A stretch of 64,000 nucleotides of DNA from Campylobacteraceae bacterium (GTDB taxonomy: Bacteria > Campylobacterota > Campylobacteria > Campylobacterales > Arcobacteraceae), in assembly GCA_013373175.1 (NCBI GenBank), contig JABXII010000011.1, positions 1-64,000 on the forward strand, written 5' to 3'. The notes beneath the pieces are model-generated. The model made no database searches. It saw only the letters and a program-made list of their open reading frames with translations, and was not told the DNA's origin. Position 1 is the first letter of the stretch, and every line of letters starts with the position of its first letter. Shown one piece after another: positions 1 to 8,907 of this stretch. Both the position numbers and the translations under genes were made by a program.

Positions 1-102
1 GAGTTTAAAGCTGCACTTACTGATTGTGTGCTTTGTGAAAAAAATGAATTAAATCTAAATTGTTTGGAGTGTGAAAGTTTTTCTAATAGTATGCATTCTT
101 AG
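1..102 (+). CDS. C-terminal fragment of a Cys-rich repeat protein, paralogue of the next gene (5' end outside window)
   Basis: An open frame runs from the first base to a TAG stop, giving 33 residues that end in a cysteine cluster. It matches the C-terminus of the protein at 219-548. The first 42 bases are identical to bases 444-485, so the two genes are tandem duplicates. The partner has five cysteines as C-x2-C-x2-C-x5-C-x2-C, whereas this copy has Asn in place of the third. The start is outside the window, so full length and function are unknown. A metal or Fe-S site is inferred from the cysteine spacing only. Confidence 0.7.
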   Translation, partial: EFKAALTDCVLCEKNELNLNCLECESFSNSMHS

Positions 103-218
103 AAAACATAATGCAATTTATATATAATTTTAAAAAAACTTTTAAAAGTGACATAACTTTAAAATACCTTTAAAAATAAGAGTACTATAATTATTTATAT
201 TTTTTAAAAGGGTAAAAA

Positions 219-548
219 ATGGGAGCACTCCAAAAACCAGTAGAAGAGCAAATTGAGCTGGCAATTAACTCTAATGATTTTGATATTTTATGGGAATTAC
301 ATAAATCTCCATATATGAATGTAAGAAGAGCAGTTGCAAGAAATAGTCACATAGATTCAAAAATTGCTAATAACTTAATATCAGATCCTGTTTTTAATGT
401 TAGCTACATGGCAAAAATGAGTTTAAAAGCAGATAATGATAGGGAGTTTAAAGCTGCACTTACTGATTGTGTGCTTTGTGAAAAATGCGAACTTGGAATT
501 GACTGTTTAGAGTGTGAACGAGAAAAAAACAAGATGCTAAACTACTGA
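219..548 (+). CDS. small HEAT/LRV-like repeat protein with C-terminal five-cysteine cluster
   Basis: This 109-residue protein starts at ATG after an AAAAGGG ribosome-binding site. Residues about 10-72 are helical repeats. The stretch around residues 34-65 (VRRAVARN, then a D-P-V-x-N-V segment) resembles the leucine-rich-repeat-variant family, in which a small Fe-S-binding module is known. Cysteines at residues 84, 87, 90, 96 and 99 could hold a metal or an Fe-S cluster. There is no signal peptide or membrane segment, so it is probably cytoplasmic. It follows a tandem paralogue whose end is at 1-102, and its 3' end overlaps the convergent exporter gene by 12 bp. Fold assignment is by resemblance; the biological role is unknown. 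Confidence 0.75.
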   Translation: MGALQKPVEEQIELAINSNDFDILWELHKSPYMNVRRAVARNSHIDSKIANNLISDPVFNVSYMAKMSLKADNDREFKAALTDCVLCEKCELGIDCLECEREKNKMLNY

Positions 549-1400
549 TTTTTTTATTGTTAGGTATATACCTAAAAGTATTAAAGTAGTTGATACTAAA
601 AGTGTCACAGTAATAGGTTCGTTCAATAATATTATACTTAAGAATATAGCTATTATAGGAACTATTAGTTGTATTACTCCAGCTGTTATAATTGAGATAT
701 TAGCTAAAACTTTATACCAGATTACATATCCAATTGCAGAAGTAATTGCTCCAGATAAGAAACTTAAAATAAGACCATCAATATTTATGTGTATATTTAT
801 GGGAAAAGTCACTAAATATATTAGTAAAAATGGAATTGTTTTTAAAAAGTTTTCGTTTGTATCTTTTAGTGCATTTTCTGATTTTTTTCCTAGAATTGTA
901 TAAATTCCCCAACTTATTCCTGAAAGTGTTATCAAAATAAAACCTTCTATTGAAATAGAAAAATCATTTCTTGGATAAAAAAGATAAACAAGTCCTAAAA
1001 AAGCAATAAATATTCCAAAGGCTTGTTTTAAATAGATTTTTTCTTTGTTAATTATTGCATAAAAAGTTATTGTCAATTGTACAAAAGCAAAAAGGATTAA
1101 AGTTCCAAGTCCTGCATCAAGTTTTATATAGGCATAAGAGAAGGCAATAGCATATAAAAAAAGAAAAAATGCACTTCCCCAGTTTTTATTAATACTTAGA
1201 TTTATAGCTCTATCTTTTAATGAAACAATAAAAAATAGTGTAAGTGCAGCAAATACAAGTCTTAAAAAAGTAAAAGAGTAAGCATCTGCATAGTGATTCA
1301 CAATAGCTAATTTACATAAAATAGAGTTTGATGCTAAAAAAACTAAGGCAATAATATTTAATAAAATCAAACTAGGATTTTTTGTTAAATCTTTATTCAT
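537..1400 (-). CDS. DMT-superfamily (EamA) membrane transporter
   Basis: This 287-residue protein is almost entirely hydrophobic, with about ten predicted membrane helices arranged as two EamA-like halves. The second half begins near residue 150 with a G-I-S-W-G-I-Y-T segment. Proteins of this family usually export small metabolites such as amino acids across the inner membrane, but the substrate cannot be read from sequence. The start is ATG, two bases downstream of the stop of the flavoprotein gene at 1403-2422, so the two are probably co-transcribed. The 3' end overlaps the convergent gene at 219-548. Confidence 0.85.
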   Translation of the reverse strand: MNKDLTKNPSLILLNIIALVFLASNSILCKLAIVNHYADAYSFTFLRLVFAALTLFFIVSLKDRAINLSINKNWGSAFFLFLYAIAFSYAYIKLDAGLGTLILFAFVQLTITFYAIINKEKIYLKQAFGIFIAFLGLVYLFYPRNDFSISIEGFILITLSGISWGIYTILGKKSENALKDTNENFLKTIPFLLIYLVTFPINIHINIDGLILSFLSGAITSAIGYVIWYKVLANISIITAGVIQLIVPIIAIFLSIILLNEPITVTLLVSTTLILLGIYLTIKKSVV

Positions 1401-1402
1401 AA

Positions 1403-2422
1403 TTAATACTTAAATGTTGGGTTATTCTTAAAAAACTGATCAGTTGTACTACTATCTTCACCTCTTTTCTTTAGTAAAGATTTTGTAATTCTAAAACCAT
1501 GATTTAAAGCAGTTGCAATAGAACCACCAGTATTAAAAGCTACATCACCTGCTACATACATACAAGAAACATTTGTTTCATTGTATTCATCATAAATAGG
1601 TTTACCTTCTTCATCCATTTTTATACCTGCTTTTTTTAAAAAATCAACAGGAGCAGTTCCTCCAATTGCATAGATTACTCTATCATAAATAGTGTGGTAA
1701 CCATCATTGAAGTTTACTTTTACTCTACCATCATCATTTTCAATTGACTCAATATCTGTATTTAGTCTAAGTCTTAATTTCTCTTGACCATCATATTTAA
1801 ATAAGGTCTCTTCATTTTCTGGATTTAGTCTTGTAAACTTTTCTTTTCTATAAACTAAAGTTACTGTATTTCCTTCTTCTGATAAACTACAGGCATATTC
1901 AACAGCAGAGTTTCCACCACCTACAACTAGTATTTTTTCATTTTTACTACATTTATCAAGATTGAAATTTATATACTCTTTTAGAGAAAAGGGAATTTTA
2001 TATTCAGGTTTGTTTGGTTTTCCCATTTTACCAATAGTTACTACAACACATTTTGCTATAAAAACTTTTGTTGAAGTTTGTATAGTAAAGGTGTTAGTTG
2101 TTTCATCTTTTGCAATTTCTTCTACTTCTGTATTAAAAGCAGTATCAATTTTATCTTCATCTAGTAATTGATCAAAAAAGTCTAAGGTTGTTTCCTTTGT
2201 CCCATCCATAAAAGGAATGCTTCCTTCTATTTCAACAACTTGACCTTTCCAGTTTCTATCAACTCTTTTATTTTTTTTGTAGAATCTTCTTATAGTACTT
2301 GAATGATTATCTGCTTTATCCAAAAGTAGGATATTTTCTATGCCATGAACAGCAGCTTCTACAGCTGTACCTATTCCTCCTGGACCACCACCTACAATAG
2401 CTACTTCATATATTTTCCCCAT
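1403..2422 (-). CDS. FAD/NAD(P)-dependent oxidoreductase, YpdA/thioredoxin-reductase-like
   Basis: This 339-residue protein has a GGGPGG dinucleotide-binding motif at residues 11-16 for FAD. A second Rossmann motif, VVGGGNSAVE, starts near residue 166 for NAD(P)H, and the terminal FAD-binding G-D pair is at about 292-293. It lacks the C-x2-C redox pair of true thioredoxin reductases. This is the arrangement of the YpdA-like family, whose Firmicutes members reduce bacillithiol disulfide. That thiol is not expected in Campylobacterota, so the acceptor here is unknown. The start is ATG. It lies two bases upstream of the DMT exporter gene and is likely the first gene of that pair. Confidence 0.8.
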   Translation of the reverse strand: MGKIYEVAIVGGGPGGIGTAVEAAVHGIENILLLDKADNHSSTIRRFYKKNKRVDRNWKGQVVEIEGSIPFMDGTKETTLDFFDQLLDEDKIDTAFNTEVEEIAKDETTNTFTIQTSTKVFIAKCVVVTIGKMGKPNKPEYKIPFSLKEYINFNLDKCSKNEKILVVGGGNSAVEYACSLSEEGNTVTLVYRKEKFTRLNPENEETLFKYDGQEKLRLRLNTDIESIENDDGRVKVNFNDGYHTIYDRVIYAIGGTAPVDFLKKAGIKMDEEGKPIYDEYNETNVSCMYVAGDVAFNTGGSIATALNHGFRITKSLLKKRGEDSSTTDQFFKNNPTFKY

Positions 2423-2572
2423 AAGTAAACCTTTGATGTGAAATAAGTAATATATATATTATCATAACTTATACTATTAATGCATAGTTTTCATATCTTT
2501 TGTATAAAAAAATTTGTAAGTATAGTTTAGATAAAATATCTTTTAATATAAAAAAATCAAAAGGTATATTTA

Positions 2573-2950
2573 ATGAAATATGGTGAAAAAGAGATTGTAG
2601 AATTCGATATTAATAACGAAGAGCATTTTTGGCCAAATAAAAACAAAAAAAACTATATTATTGACATAGAACTTCCAGAGTTTATGGCAAAATGTCCAAG
2701 AAGTGGGTATCCTGATTTTGCAACTATCAAACTTCAGTATACACCAAATGAAAAAGTTATCGAGTTAAAAGCTTTAAAACTTTATATCAACTCTTTCATG
2801 TTTAGAGAAGTATCTCATGAAAACTCTGCAAATGAGATTTTTGATACTCTATATGAAAAGCTACAACCAAAATGGATGAAAGTAGTTGCAGATTTTAAAC
2901 CAAGAGGTAATGTACACACTGTAATTGAAATTGATAGTGACAAAATGTAA
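2573..2950 (+). CDS. queF: NADPH-dependent 7-cyano-7-deazaguanine reductase (preQ0 reductase)
   Basis: QueF reduces the nitrile of preQ0 to the amine of preQ1 in queuosine tRNA-modification synthesis, in the cytoplasm. This 125-residue protein is the short, unimodular (YkvM-type) form. The catalytic Cys41 sits in the KCPRSG motif with the conserved Asp48 seven residues on. The family signature E-L-K-A-L-K-L-Y follows at residues 64-71, and the substrate-binding S-H-E is near residue 80. The start is ATG after an AAAAGG box. The next gene follows after 11 bases, suggesting co-transcription. Confidence 0.93.
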   Translation: MKYGEKEIVEFDINNEEHFWPNKNKKNYIIDIELPEFMAKCPRSGYPDFATIKLQYTPNEKVIELKALKLYINSFMFREVSHENSANEIFDTLYEKLQPKWMKVVADFKPRGNVHTVIEIDSDKM

Positions 2951-2961
2951 GGACAAATTCT

Positions 2962-3579
2962 TTGGAGAGATTAGTTACAACAGCACAAGCTGCACAAATA
3001 CTTGGACTATCACTTCAAGGAGTTCACTATAGAATTAAGAAAAACCAACTTAAATCTATTAAAAAGTCTGGCAAAACATATGTTTATATTCCTGAATATA
3101 TTCAAGACCAGACTAGTAATGAAGAACCAAAAGTAGAATTAAAACAAGAAACTTTTAATGGCTATGAAGAGGTTATTAAAGTAAAAGATGAACAAATAGA
3201 TCTTTTAAAAAAGTCAGTTAAATGGATGAAAAAACAGTACTCATCAGAGATTTTCAGACTAGAGAAAAATCAAAAAAGAATTATCACAGTTTTTAATAGA
3301 GAAATTGAGCTTTTACAAAGTGCTTTTAATGAGATGCGTTCTATTTATAAACAACCACAAATTCAAGCAGTTCAACCAGAAGAAAATGTAGAAGAAGAGA
3401 AAGAAAAATTTATTTCTTTGCAAGAGTTTACTCTATATTTAAAAAAACACAATAAAGATCAAAAAGATATAAAACTTATTATCTTAAAAGCTATCCAACA
3501 AAAAGATTCAAGATTTATTTATAATAAAAAAGAGAAAAAGTTATTGATTTTAAATGAAGATTTTTCTGATTTGATTTAA
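2962..3579 (+). CDS. DNA-binding protein with MerR/excisionase-type helix-turn-helix and coiled coil
   Basis: This 205-residue protein starts at TTG with AAGGA nine bases upstream. Residues 1-50 form a MerR/excisionase-like winged helix: T-T-A-Q-A-A-Q-I-L-G-L-S, then a recognition helix and a K-S-G-K-T-Y-V-Y-I-P wing. Residues about 75-140 are strongly charged and heptad-like, indicating a coiled coil, followed by an acidic linker and a lysine-rich tail. It lacks a ligand-binding domain. It could be a nucleoid or chromosome-associated factor or a regulator; the target is unknown. It follows queF by 11 bases, a neighbourhood that says little about function. Confidence 0.7.
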   Translation: MERLVTTAQAAQILGLSLQGVHYRIKKNQLKSIKKSGKTYVYIPEYIQDQTSNEEPKVELKQETFNGYEEVIKVKDEQIDLLKKSVKWMKKQYSSEIFRLEKNQKRIITVFNREIELLQSAFNEMRSIYKQPQIQAVQPEENVEEEKEKFISLQEFTLYLKKHNKDQKDIKLIILKAIQQKDSRFIYNKKEKKLLILNEDFSDLI

Positions 3580-3610
3580 ATAAGTTAAAGTGATTTTAAA
3601 ATTGATAAGT

Positions 3611-3641
3611 AAAAAAGTACTGTGAAATAAATCATAGTACT
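3611..3641 (-). terminator. rho-independent terminator of the SRP RNA
   Basis: On the minus strand, AGTACTATG and CACAGTACT pair as a nine-position stem with one mismatch around an A/T-rich loop, followed by six T. It lies directly after the outer helix of the SRP RNA. Confidence 0.8.
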
Positions 3642-3744
3642 CTTCTCCAGGTACCCAAACACACCAAAGAAAGAGGTGCCTTGCTATGTTCCCATCCTGG
3701 GGCATTGTCTCTTAAAATGATTGTAAGGGGCTAAAGAAGAGCAT
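3637..3744 (-). ncRNA. ffs: bacterial small signal recognition particle RNA (4.5S-like)
   Basis: This RNA scaffolds Ffh in the particle that targets nascent membrane proteins. Read on the minus strand, the sequence folds as one long hairpin of about 100 nt. It is closed by CTCTTCT (3735-3741) pairing with AGAAGAG (3640-3646). At the tip is the conserved SRP core: CAGG, then a GGAA tetraloop, then AGCA. Further down are the typical GTGTG and GGG segments on the 3' side. A terminator follows at once, and a TATAAT box lies about 45 bases upstream of the helix. Recognition is by motif and fold; a covariance search against the small bacterial SRP family was not run. Confidence 0.85.
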
Positions 3745-3788
3745 CAAAAGTACCTAGATACTCTTTGTGCTCTGCTTTTAAGACTGCA

Positions 3789-3794
3789 ATTATA
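3789..3794 (-). promoter_or_regulatory. -10 box of the SRP RNA promoter
   Basis: A perfect TATAAT on the minus strand would place transcription start near 3782, giving a primary transcript of about 170 nt that ends at the terminator at 3611. The mature RNA would then need 5' trimming of roughly 40 nt. No clear -35 box is seen. Confidence 0.5.
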
Positions 3795-3892
3795 TCTTTA
3801 CAAAACTTAAAACTTGTGTAAATATTTAAGTTACTAAGAAACTTTCTAGGAGTATAATTTCGCTTTTAAAAATTATATGAAAGAGAATAGAA

Positions 3893-4795
3893 TTGACAAA
3901 GAGTTTTAGTTTAGTTGGAATAGTATCCATCATTTTCGCTATGTTTATATGGGGAAGCTCATTTATTGCATTAAAAGCAGCTATGGTAGATTTAGGTGAA
4001 TATACAGTTATTTTTATAAGGATGGCTGCAGCATCATTATGTTTTATATTTTTTATAAAAAGGTTTTTAACCTATGATTTTACGAAACGAGATATTCAAT
4101 TAATTTTATTACTTGGATTTTTTGAACCTTGTTTATATTTTATATTTGAAGCAAAAGCTTTATTATATACTTCAGCATCACAAGCAGGAATGATTACTTC
4201 CGTAATGCCTTTAATAACAGCTATAGCAGCTGGATATTTCTTAAAAGAGATTATCTCAAGGCAACTTTTATTTGGTTCAGTAATTGCAATGATTGGTGTT
4301 GTTTGGTTGAGTGTACAAGCAGTAACAACATACTCTGCTCCAAATCCTATGCTTGGGAATTTTTTAGAGTTTTGTGCAATGATTTGTGCTACAGGTTATA
4401 CTTTGGTGGCAAGATATTTAGGTGAAAAATTTTCAGCTCTTTTTATTACTGCTGTTCAAGCCTTTATTGGTTTTATATTTTTTATACCATTTTTTATTTA
4501 TGAAATAAGTACAAAAGAGATGACTTTCTCTTTAGAAGCTGTTTCTTGGTCAATTTATTTAGGTATAGTGGTTACCTTATTAGGATATGGTTTATTTAAC
4601 TTTGCATTAACCAAAATAGAGGCATCAAGGGCTGCTATGTTTGTAAATTTAATACCAATATTTACACTTATTTTAGCCTTTATAATTTTAGGAGAAAAGC
4701 TAACAACTACAGAGTTTGTTGCAAGTGCTACAATTTTATTTGGAGTTATTATTTCTCAAATTACTGTTAAAAGATTTAAAAGAAGAAAAATTTGA
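3893..4795 (+). CDS. DMT-superfamily (EamA) membrane transporter
   Basis: This 300-residue protein has about ten hydrophobic helices in two EamA repeats. The first carries the W-G-S-S-F-I-A-L-K-A segment typical of RhaT/EamA exporters near residue 20, and the C-terminus ends in a basic K-R-R-K tail. It is probably an inner-membrane exporter of a small metabolite; the substrate is unknown. It is not closely similar to the DMT protein at 537-1400. The start is TTG with a weak AAGAG box. Its stop overlaps the start of the next gene by four bases (TTGA), so the two are translationally coupled. Confidence 0.83.
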   Translation: MTKSFSLVGIVSIIFAMFIWGSSFIALKAAMVDLGEYTVIFIRMAAASLCFIFFIKRFLTYDFTKRDIQLILLLGFFEPCLYFIFEAKALLYTSASQAGMITSVMPLITAIAAGYFLKEIISRQLLFGSVIAMIGVVWLSVQAVTTYSAPNPMLGNFLEFCAMICATGYTLVARYLGEKFSALFITAVQAFIGFIFFIPFFIYEISTKEMTFSLEAVSWSIYLGIVVTLLGYGLFNFALTKIEASRAAMFVNLIPIFTLILAFIILGEKLTTTEFVASATILFGVIISQITVKRFKRRKI

Positions 4796-5214
4796 TATAT
4801 CTTACACTATTTTTATCAGCCTTTATTTCAGCAACTTTGTTTCCTTTAGGAAGTGAAGCATTGCTAGTTTATAACATCAATGAAGGTTATAATTTAGTGT
4901 ATCTTCTAGCTTTTGCAACAGTAGGAAATGTACTTGGTTCTTTGCTTAACTATTTTATAGGATTAAAAGGCGAAGAGTATTTAGAAAAAAAAGCATATTT
5001 AAAAGAAGAGAAAATAAAGAGGTATAAAGAGTTTTTTGATAAATATGGAGCTTACTCTTTACTTCTTTCTTGGGCACCTGTTATTGGCGATCCTTTGACT
5101 TTAATAGCTGGTGTTTTTAAATATGATTTAAAAAAGTTTCTTTTTCTAGTTTTTCTTGCTAAATTTCTTAGGTATTTATTTTTAGCAGTAGCAACTTTGT
5201 ATTTTGTTAATTAG
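4792..5214 (+). CDS. VTT/DedA-like membrane protein, YqaA family
   Basis: This 140-residue membrane protein starts at TTG, overlapping the stop of the preceding exporter. It has four or five hydrophobic segments. An early S-A-T-L-F-P-L-G-S-E-A stretch and a later W-A-P-V-I-G-D-P-L-T-L-I-A-G-V stretch match the reentrant, proline-containing motif of the YqaA branch of the DedA/VTT superfamily. Family members are linked to lipid scrambling or envelope homeostasis; a specific role for YqaA is not established. The 3' end overlaps the convergent tetR gene by eight bases. Confidence 0.8.
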   Translation: MIYLTLFLSAFISATLFPLGSEALLVYNINEGYNLVYLLAFATVGNVLGSLLNYFIGLKGEEYLEKKAYLKEEKIKRYKEFFDKYGAYSLLLSWAPVIGDPLTLIAGVFKYDLKKFLFLVFLAKFLRYLFLAVATLYFVN

Positions 5215-5800
5215 TTTTTTCAATTGTTAGAAAAAAGTTCTTTAAAAAGCTTTTTATCTCTTCTATAGAGGTCTTTTCTTTTTGATTTATACGGAAAGTA
5301 TGGAAAAAGCCTATAGATACATTTACTAAGCCTTTAGTTAGGTTCCTAGCTTCTTCTATAAATAGTTTGTCTTTAATTCCCTCTTCTATAAGAAAGTTTA
5401 TAGTTTCAAGGTGTTCTTTATATATTTTTTCTAAAAAGTTTTTAAAGGTTTTATCTTTTTCATAATGACTAAGTCCTGCAAATATATTTAATATTATTCT
5501 ATACTCTTCAAACTCTTTTTTGTAAATCGTAGTAAAGAAACATTCAATCTTAGTTTTAATACTCTTTTTTCGTTTTATTTCTTTTAGAGTTTTTTCTTTC
5601 CATTGCTCATAAAGACCTTCTGTCAGTTGTAAGATAATATCTTCTTTATTTTTGAAGTATTCATATAAAGTCCCTTTAGCAATATTTGATTGTTTTGCTA
5701 AAGAGGTTACAGTAAGGTCTTGATAGTTTGTTTTTAAAAAAGTATCAAGACACGATAGTGCCATGCACCATCGTTTTTCTTGTTTTTCTTTTTCTGTCAC
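5207..5800 (-). CDS. TetR/AcrR-family transcriptional regulator of the RND efflux operon
   Basis: This 197-residue protein starts at GTG. The N-terminal helix-turn-helix (about residues 28-60) contains L-A-K-Q-S-N-I-A-K-G-T-L-Y-E-Y-F-K-N-K, the classic TetR recognition helix. The remainder is an all-helical ligand-binding and dimerisation domain. It is the last gene of the tolC-adaptor-pump operon, three bases after the pump stop codon, so it is probably a feedback repressor sensing a pump substrate. The candidate operator between the operon and the divergent marR could in principle serve either regulator. Confidence 0.88.
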   Translation of the reverse strand: MTEKEKQEKRWCMALSCLDTFLKTNYQDLTVTSLAKQSNIAKGTLYEYFKNKEDIILQLTEGLYEQWKEKTLKEIKRKKSIKTKIECFFTTIYKKEFEEYRIILNIFAGLSHYEKDKTFKNFLEKIYKEHLETINFLIEEGIKDKLFIEEARNLTKGLVNVSIGFFHTFRINQKEKTSIEEIKSFLKNFFLTIEKTN

Positions 5801-5803
5801 TTA

Positions 5804-8800
5804 TTATTCTCTATGTTTTTTAGATAATTTTGAAACAAGAATAAAGAATAGAGGAATAAATATAATAGCAATAAATGTAGCACTAAGCATTCCTCCAATA
5901 ACTCCTGTACCAATTGAGTGTTTACTAGCTGCTCCTGCTCCACTACTAATTGCAAGTGGTAAAACACCTACTGTAAATGCTAAAGAAGTCATAATAATTG
6001 GTCTTAATCTTACTTTTGCAGCTTCTAAAGCAGCATCGACTAATTTTAATCCTTCTTTTTGTTTTTGAATTGCAAACTCTACAATTAAAATAGCATTTTT
6101 AGCTGCAAGTCCTGCAAGAACTAGAAGTCCTATTTGGAAATAAATATTGTTATCAAGTGCTCTTAAATTAGTTGCTAAAATTGCTCCAAATACTGCAAAT
6201 GGTACAGCAAGAACAACTGAAATAGGAAGTAACCATCTTTCATATAAAGCACATAAAATTAAGAATAAGAAGATAATACCAAATACAAATGCCATGGCTG
6301 AACTTCCACCAACTTGTTTCTCTTGATAAGCAGAACCTGTCCAACTAATAGTGTATCCCTCTGGCAATACTTCTTTAGCTACTTCTTCAATAGCATTTAA
6401 AGCATCCCCTGAACTATATCCATCTGCTGGTTGTCCTGAAACTTTAGCAGCTTGGAAAAGGTTAAATCTTTCAACAATATCAGCTCCAACTACTTTTTTG
6501 TAAGAGATAAATGAGTTTATAGGAAGTAGTTCTCCACTTTTTGATCTAACAAAAATTTCTTTAAAGTCATCAATATTATTTCTATACTCTGAATCAGCTT
6601 GTAAATTTACTCTATATGTTCTTCCATATAAAGAGAAGTCATTTACATAGAAGCTTCCATATGTTGAAGTAATAGTATTGTAAATATCGTTTAGTTTTAC
6701 ACCTTTTGCTTTTGCTTTTGCAACATCAACGTCAATCTTATATTGAGGAATTGTTGCTGATAAAGATGTTCTAACTCCTGTTAATTCAGGTTTTGTTTTT
6801 GCTTTTTCTAATATTTTATTAACTACATTTCCTAAATCTTCAATAGTACCACCTGTTCTATCTTGAACATACATATCAAAACCACCAGTAATACTCATCC
6901 CCATAATTGGAGGAGGAACAACTGCAAAAGAGAAACCTTCACTTGTACCCATAAGTTGTTTAGAAAACTTGTTTAAAAGTGCTTGTGCACCTTGTTCTTC
7001 ATTTGGTCTTTCACTCCAATCTTTAAGTTTAATAATTGTTGCAACTGTATGCGTTCTTTGAGCTGATGTTGTAAAATCATAACCAGCAAGAGTAATGATA
7101 TTTGCAATATTTTCATCTTGTGAAACAATAGCATTTGTTTCTTCTGATAACTCAATAGTTTTTGATAAAGAGTAACCAGGAGGATTAAATCCAAATACGA
7201 AAATTGTACCTTGGTCTTCTTGTGGGATAAGCCCTGTTTTCATAGATTTAAACATATCATATGAAACAAAAATCAGACCACCATAAAGTAAAATAGAAAT
7301 TAGTGAAAATCTAATAGTCTTTTTAACTATAAGTGAATAACCTTTTGTTGCTTTTTCAAACATAGTATTAAACCATTTGAAAAAGCCTTTTGGTTCTTTA
7401 GTTCTATTTCTTAATATTTTTACACATAATGTTGGTGTTAATGTTAAGGCAACAAAACCAGAAATTATTACGGAAATAACAATGGTAATAGCAAACTGTC
7501 TATACATTTCTCCACTTAAACCACCCATAAATGCAACAGGAATAAAGATAGCACAAAGAACTAAGATAATAGCAATCAGGGCTCCTGTAACTTCTTTCAT
7601 TGCAATAAAGGCAGCCTCTTTTGGGGTTTTACCCTCTTCCATGTGACGTTCAACATTTTCAATTACAATAATTGCATCATCAACAACAATACCAATAGCA
7701 AGTACAAGTCCAAATAGTGTTAATAAGTTAATACTAAAACCTAGAATATACATACCTGCAAAGGCACCAACAATTGAAATAGGTACAGCAATAAATGGAA
7801 TAACTGTAGCTCTCCAGTTTTGTAAGAATAGATACATAATTAAAATAACTAAGATTAAAGCTTCAATAAACGTTTTTACAACTTCTTTAATAGAAGCAGA
7901 AATAAAATCAGTACTATCATATGGAATACTATAAGACATGTCTTCAGGGAAGTCTTCTTGAGCTTTTACTAAAGCATCTTTAATAGCATCTGCTGTTTCT
8001 AAGGCATTTGCCCCACTTTGTAAGAAAATACCAATAGGAATAGAAGCTGCATTATTTAATCTTGTTTTAACATTATAATCAGCTGCTCCAAGTTCAATAG
8101 TAGCAACATCTTTTAGTTTTAAACTACTTCCATCTTCATTTGCTCTAATGATAATATCCCCAAACTGTTCAGGGTTTTCAAATCTTTTTGGAGTTTGAAT
8201 AGTATATGTATACATTTGCTTATTTTCAATTGGTTCAGCCGCAATTTTACCAGCTGCATATTGATTATTTTGCTCTTGTATTGCAGAAATTACATCAGTT
8301 GTAGCAAGCGAATATTTAGATAATTTAGTAGGGTCCATCCAAATTCTAATAGAATAATCTTTTGCACCAAAAATTGTTGCATCACCTACTCCGTTTATCC
8401 TTTTTAATGATTCAACCATATTTAAAAGTGCGTAGTTTGATAAGTACACAGAGTCATAAGTATCATTTGGAGATTGAAGCATAATAAACATAAGAATACT
8501 TGGACTTCTTTCCCCTACAACAACACCTTGTCTTTGAACTTGTTCTGGCATTTTTGCTAAGGCTGCTTGAACTCTATTATTTACATCAATTTTTGCAGAA
8601 TCAGGGTCAGTTCCCACTTCAAAGAATACATTAATTCTTAATCTTCCACTATCTTCAGCAACTGAATTCATATAAAGCATATTTTTTGCACCATTGATTT
8701 TCTCTTCCAATGGTGCTGCAACTGTTTTTGCAATAGTGTCTGCACTAGCTCCTGGGTAAGAAGCATTTACAATAATTTGAGGAGGTAAAACTCTTGGGTA

Positions 8801-8905
8801 TTGTTCAATTGGTAGGTTGAACATAGAAATTAGTCCTGTAATAAAGACTATAATTGATAAAACCCCTGCAAATACTGGTTTCTTTATAAAAAATGAAGAA
8901 ATCAT
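5804..8905 (-). CDS. RND multidrug efflux pump, inner-membrane subunit (AcrB/HAE1 type)
   Basis: This 1033-residue protein has the usual length for AcrB, MexB or CmeB. The N-terminal F-F-I-K-K-P-V-F-A motif opens the first membrane helix. The proton-relay Asp pair lies in G-I-V-V-D-D-A-I-I-V-I-E-N near residue 405, and two large periplasmic loops separate TM1-2 and TM7-8. It exports drugs, bile salts or solvents using proton-motive force, with the adaptor and TolC proteins encoded just upstream. The gene starts two bases after the adaptor stop. Substrate range cannot be predicted. Confidence 0.95.
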   Translation of the reverse strand: MISSFFIKKPVFAGVLSIIVFITGLISMFNLPIEQYPRVLPPQIIVNASYPGASADTIAKTVAAPLEEKINGAKNMLYMNSVAEDSGRLRINVFFEVGTDPDSAKIDVNNRVQAALAKMPEQVQRQGVVVGERSPSILMFIMLQSPNDTYDSVYLSNYALLNMVESLKRINGVGDATIFGAKDYSIRIWMDPTKLSKYSLATTDVISAIQEQNNQYAAGKIAAEPIENKQMYTYTIQTPKRFENPEQFGDIIIRANEDGSSLKLKDVATIELGAADYNVKTRLNNAASIPIGIFLQSGANALETADAIKDALVKAQEDFPEDMSYSIPYDSTDFISASIKEVVKTFIEALILVILIMYLFLQNWRATVIPFIAVPISIVGAFAGMYILGFSINLLTLFGLVLAIGIVVDDAIIVIENVERHMEEGKTPKEAAFIAMKEVTGALIAIILVLCAIFIPVAFMGGLSGEMYRQFAITIVISVIISGFVALTLTPTLCVKILRNRTKEPKGFFKWFNTMFEKATKGYSLIVKKTIRFSLISILLYGGLIFVSYDMFKSMKTGLIPQEDQGTIFVFGFNPPGYSLSKTIELSEETNAIVSQDENIANIITLAGYDFTTSAQRTHTVATIIKLKDWSERPNEEQGAQALLNKFSKQLMGTSEGFSFAVVPPPIMGMSITGGFDMYVQDRTGGTIEDLGNVVNKILEKAKTKPELTGVRTSLSATIPQYKIDVDVAKAKAKGVKLNDIYNTITSTYGSFYVNDFSLYGRTYRVNLQADSEYRNNIDDFKEIFVRSKSGELLPINSFISYKKVVGADIVERFNLFQAAKVSGQPADGYSSGDALNAIEEVAKEVLPEGYTISWTGSAYQEKQVGGSSAMAFVFGIIFLFLILCALYERWLLPISVVLAVPFAVFGAILATNLRALDNNIYFQIGLLVLAGLAAKNAILIVEFAIQKQKEGLKLVDAALEAAKVRLRPIIMTSLAFTVGVLPLAISSGAGAASKHSIGTGVIGGMLSATFIAIIFIPLFFILVSKLSKKHRE

Positions 8906-8907
8906 AA

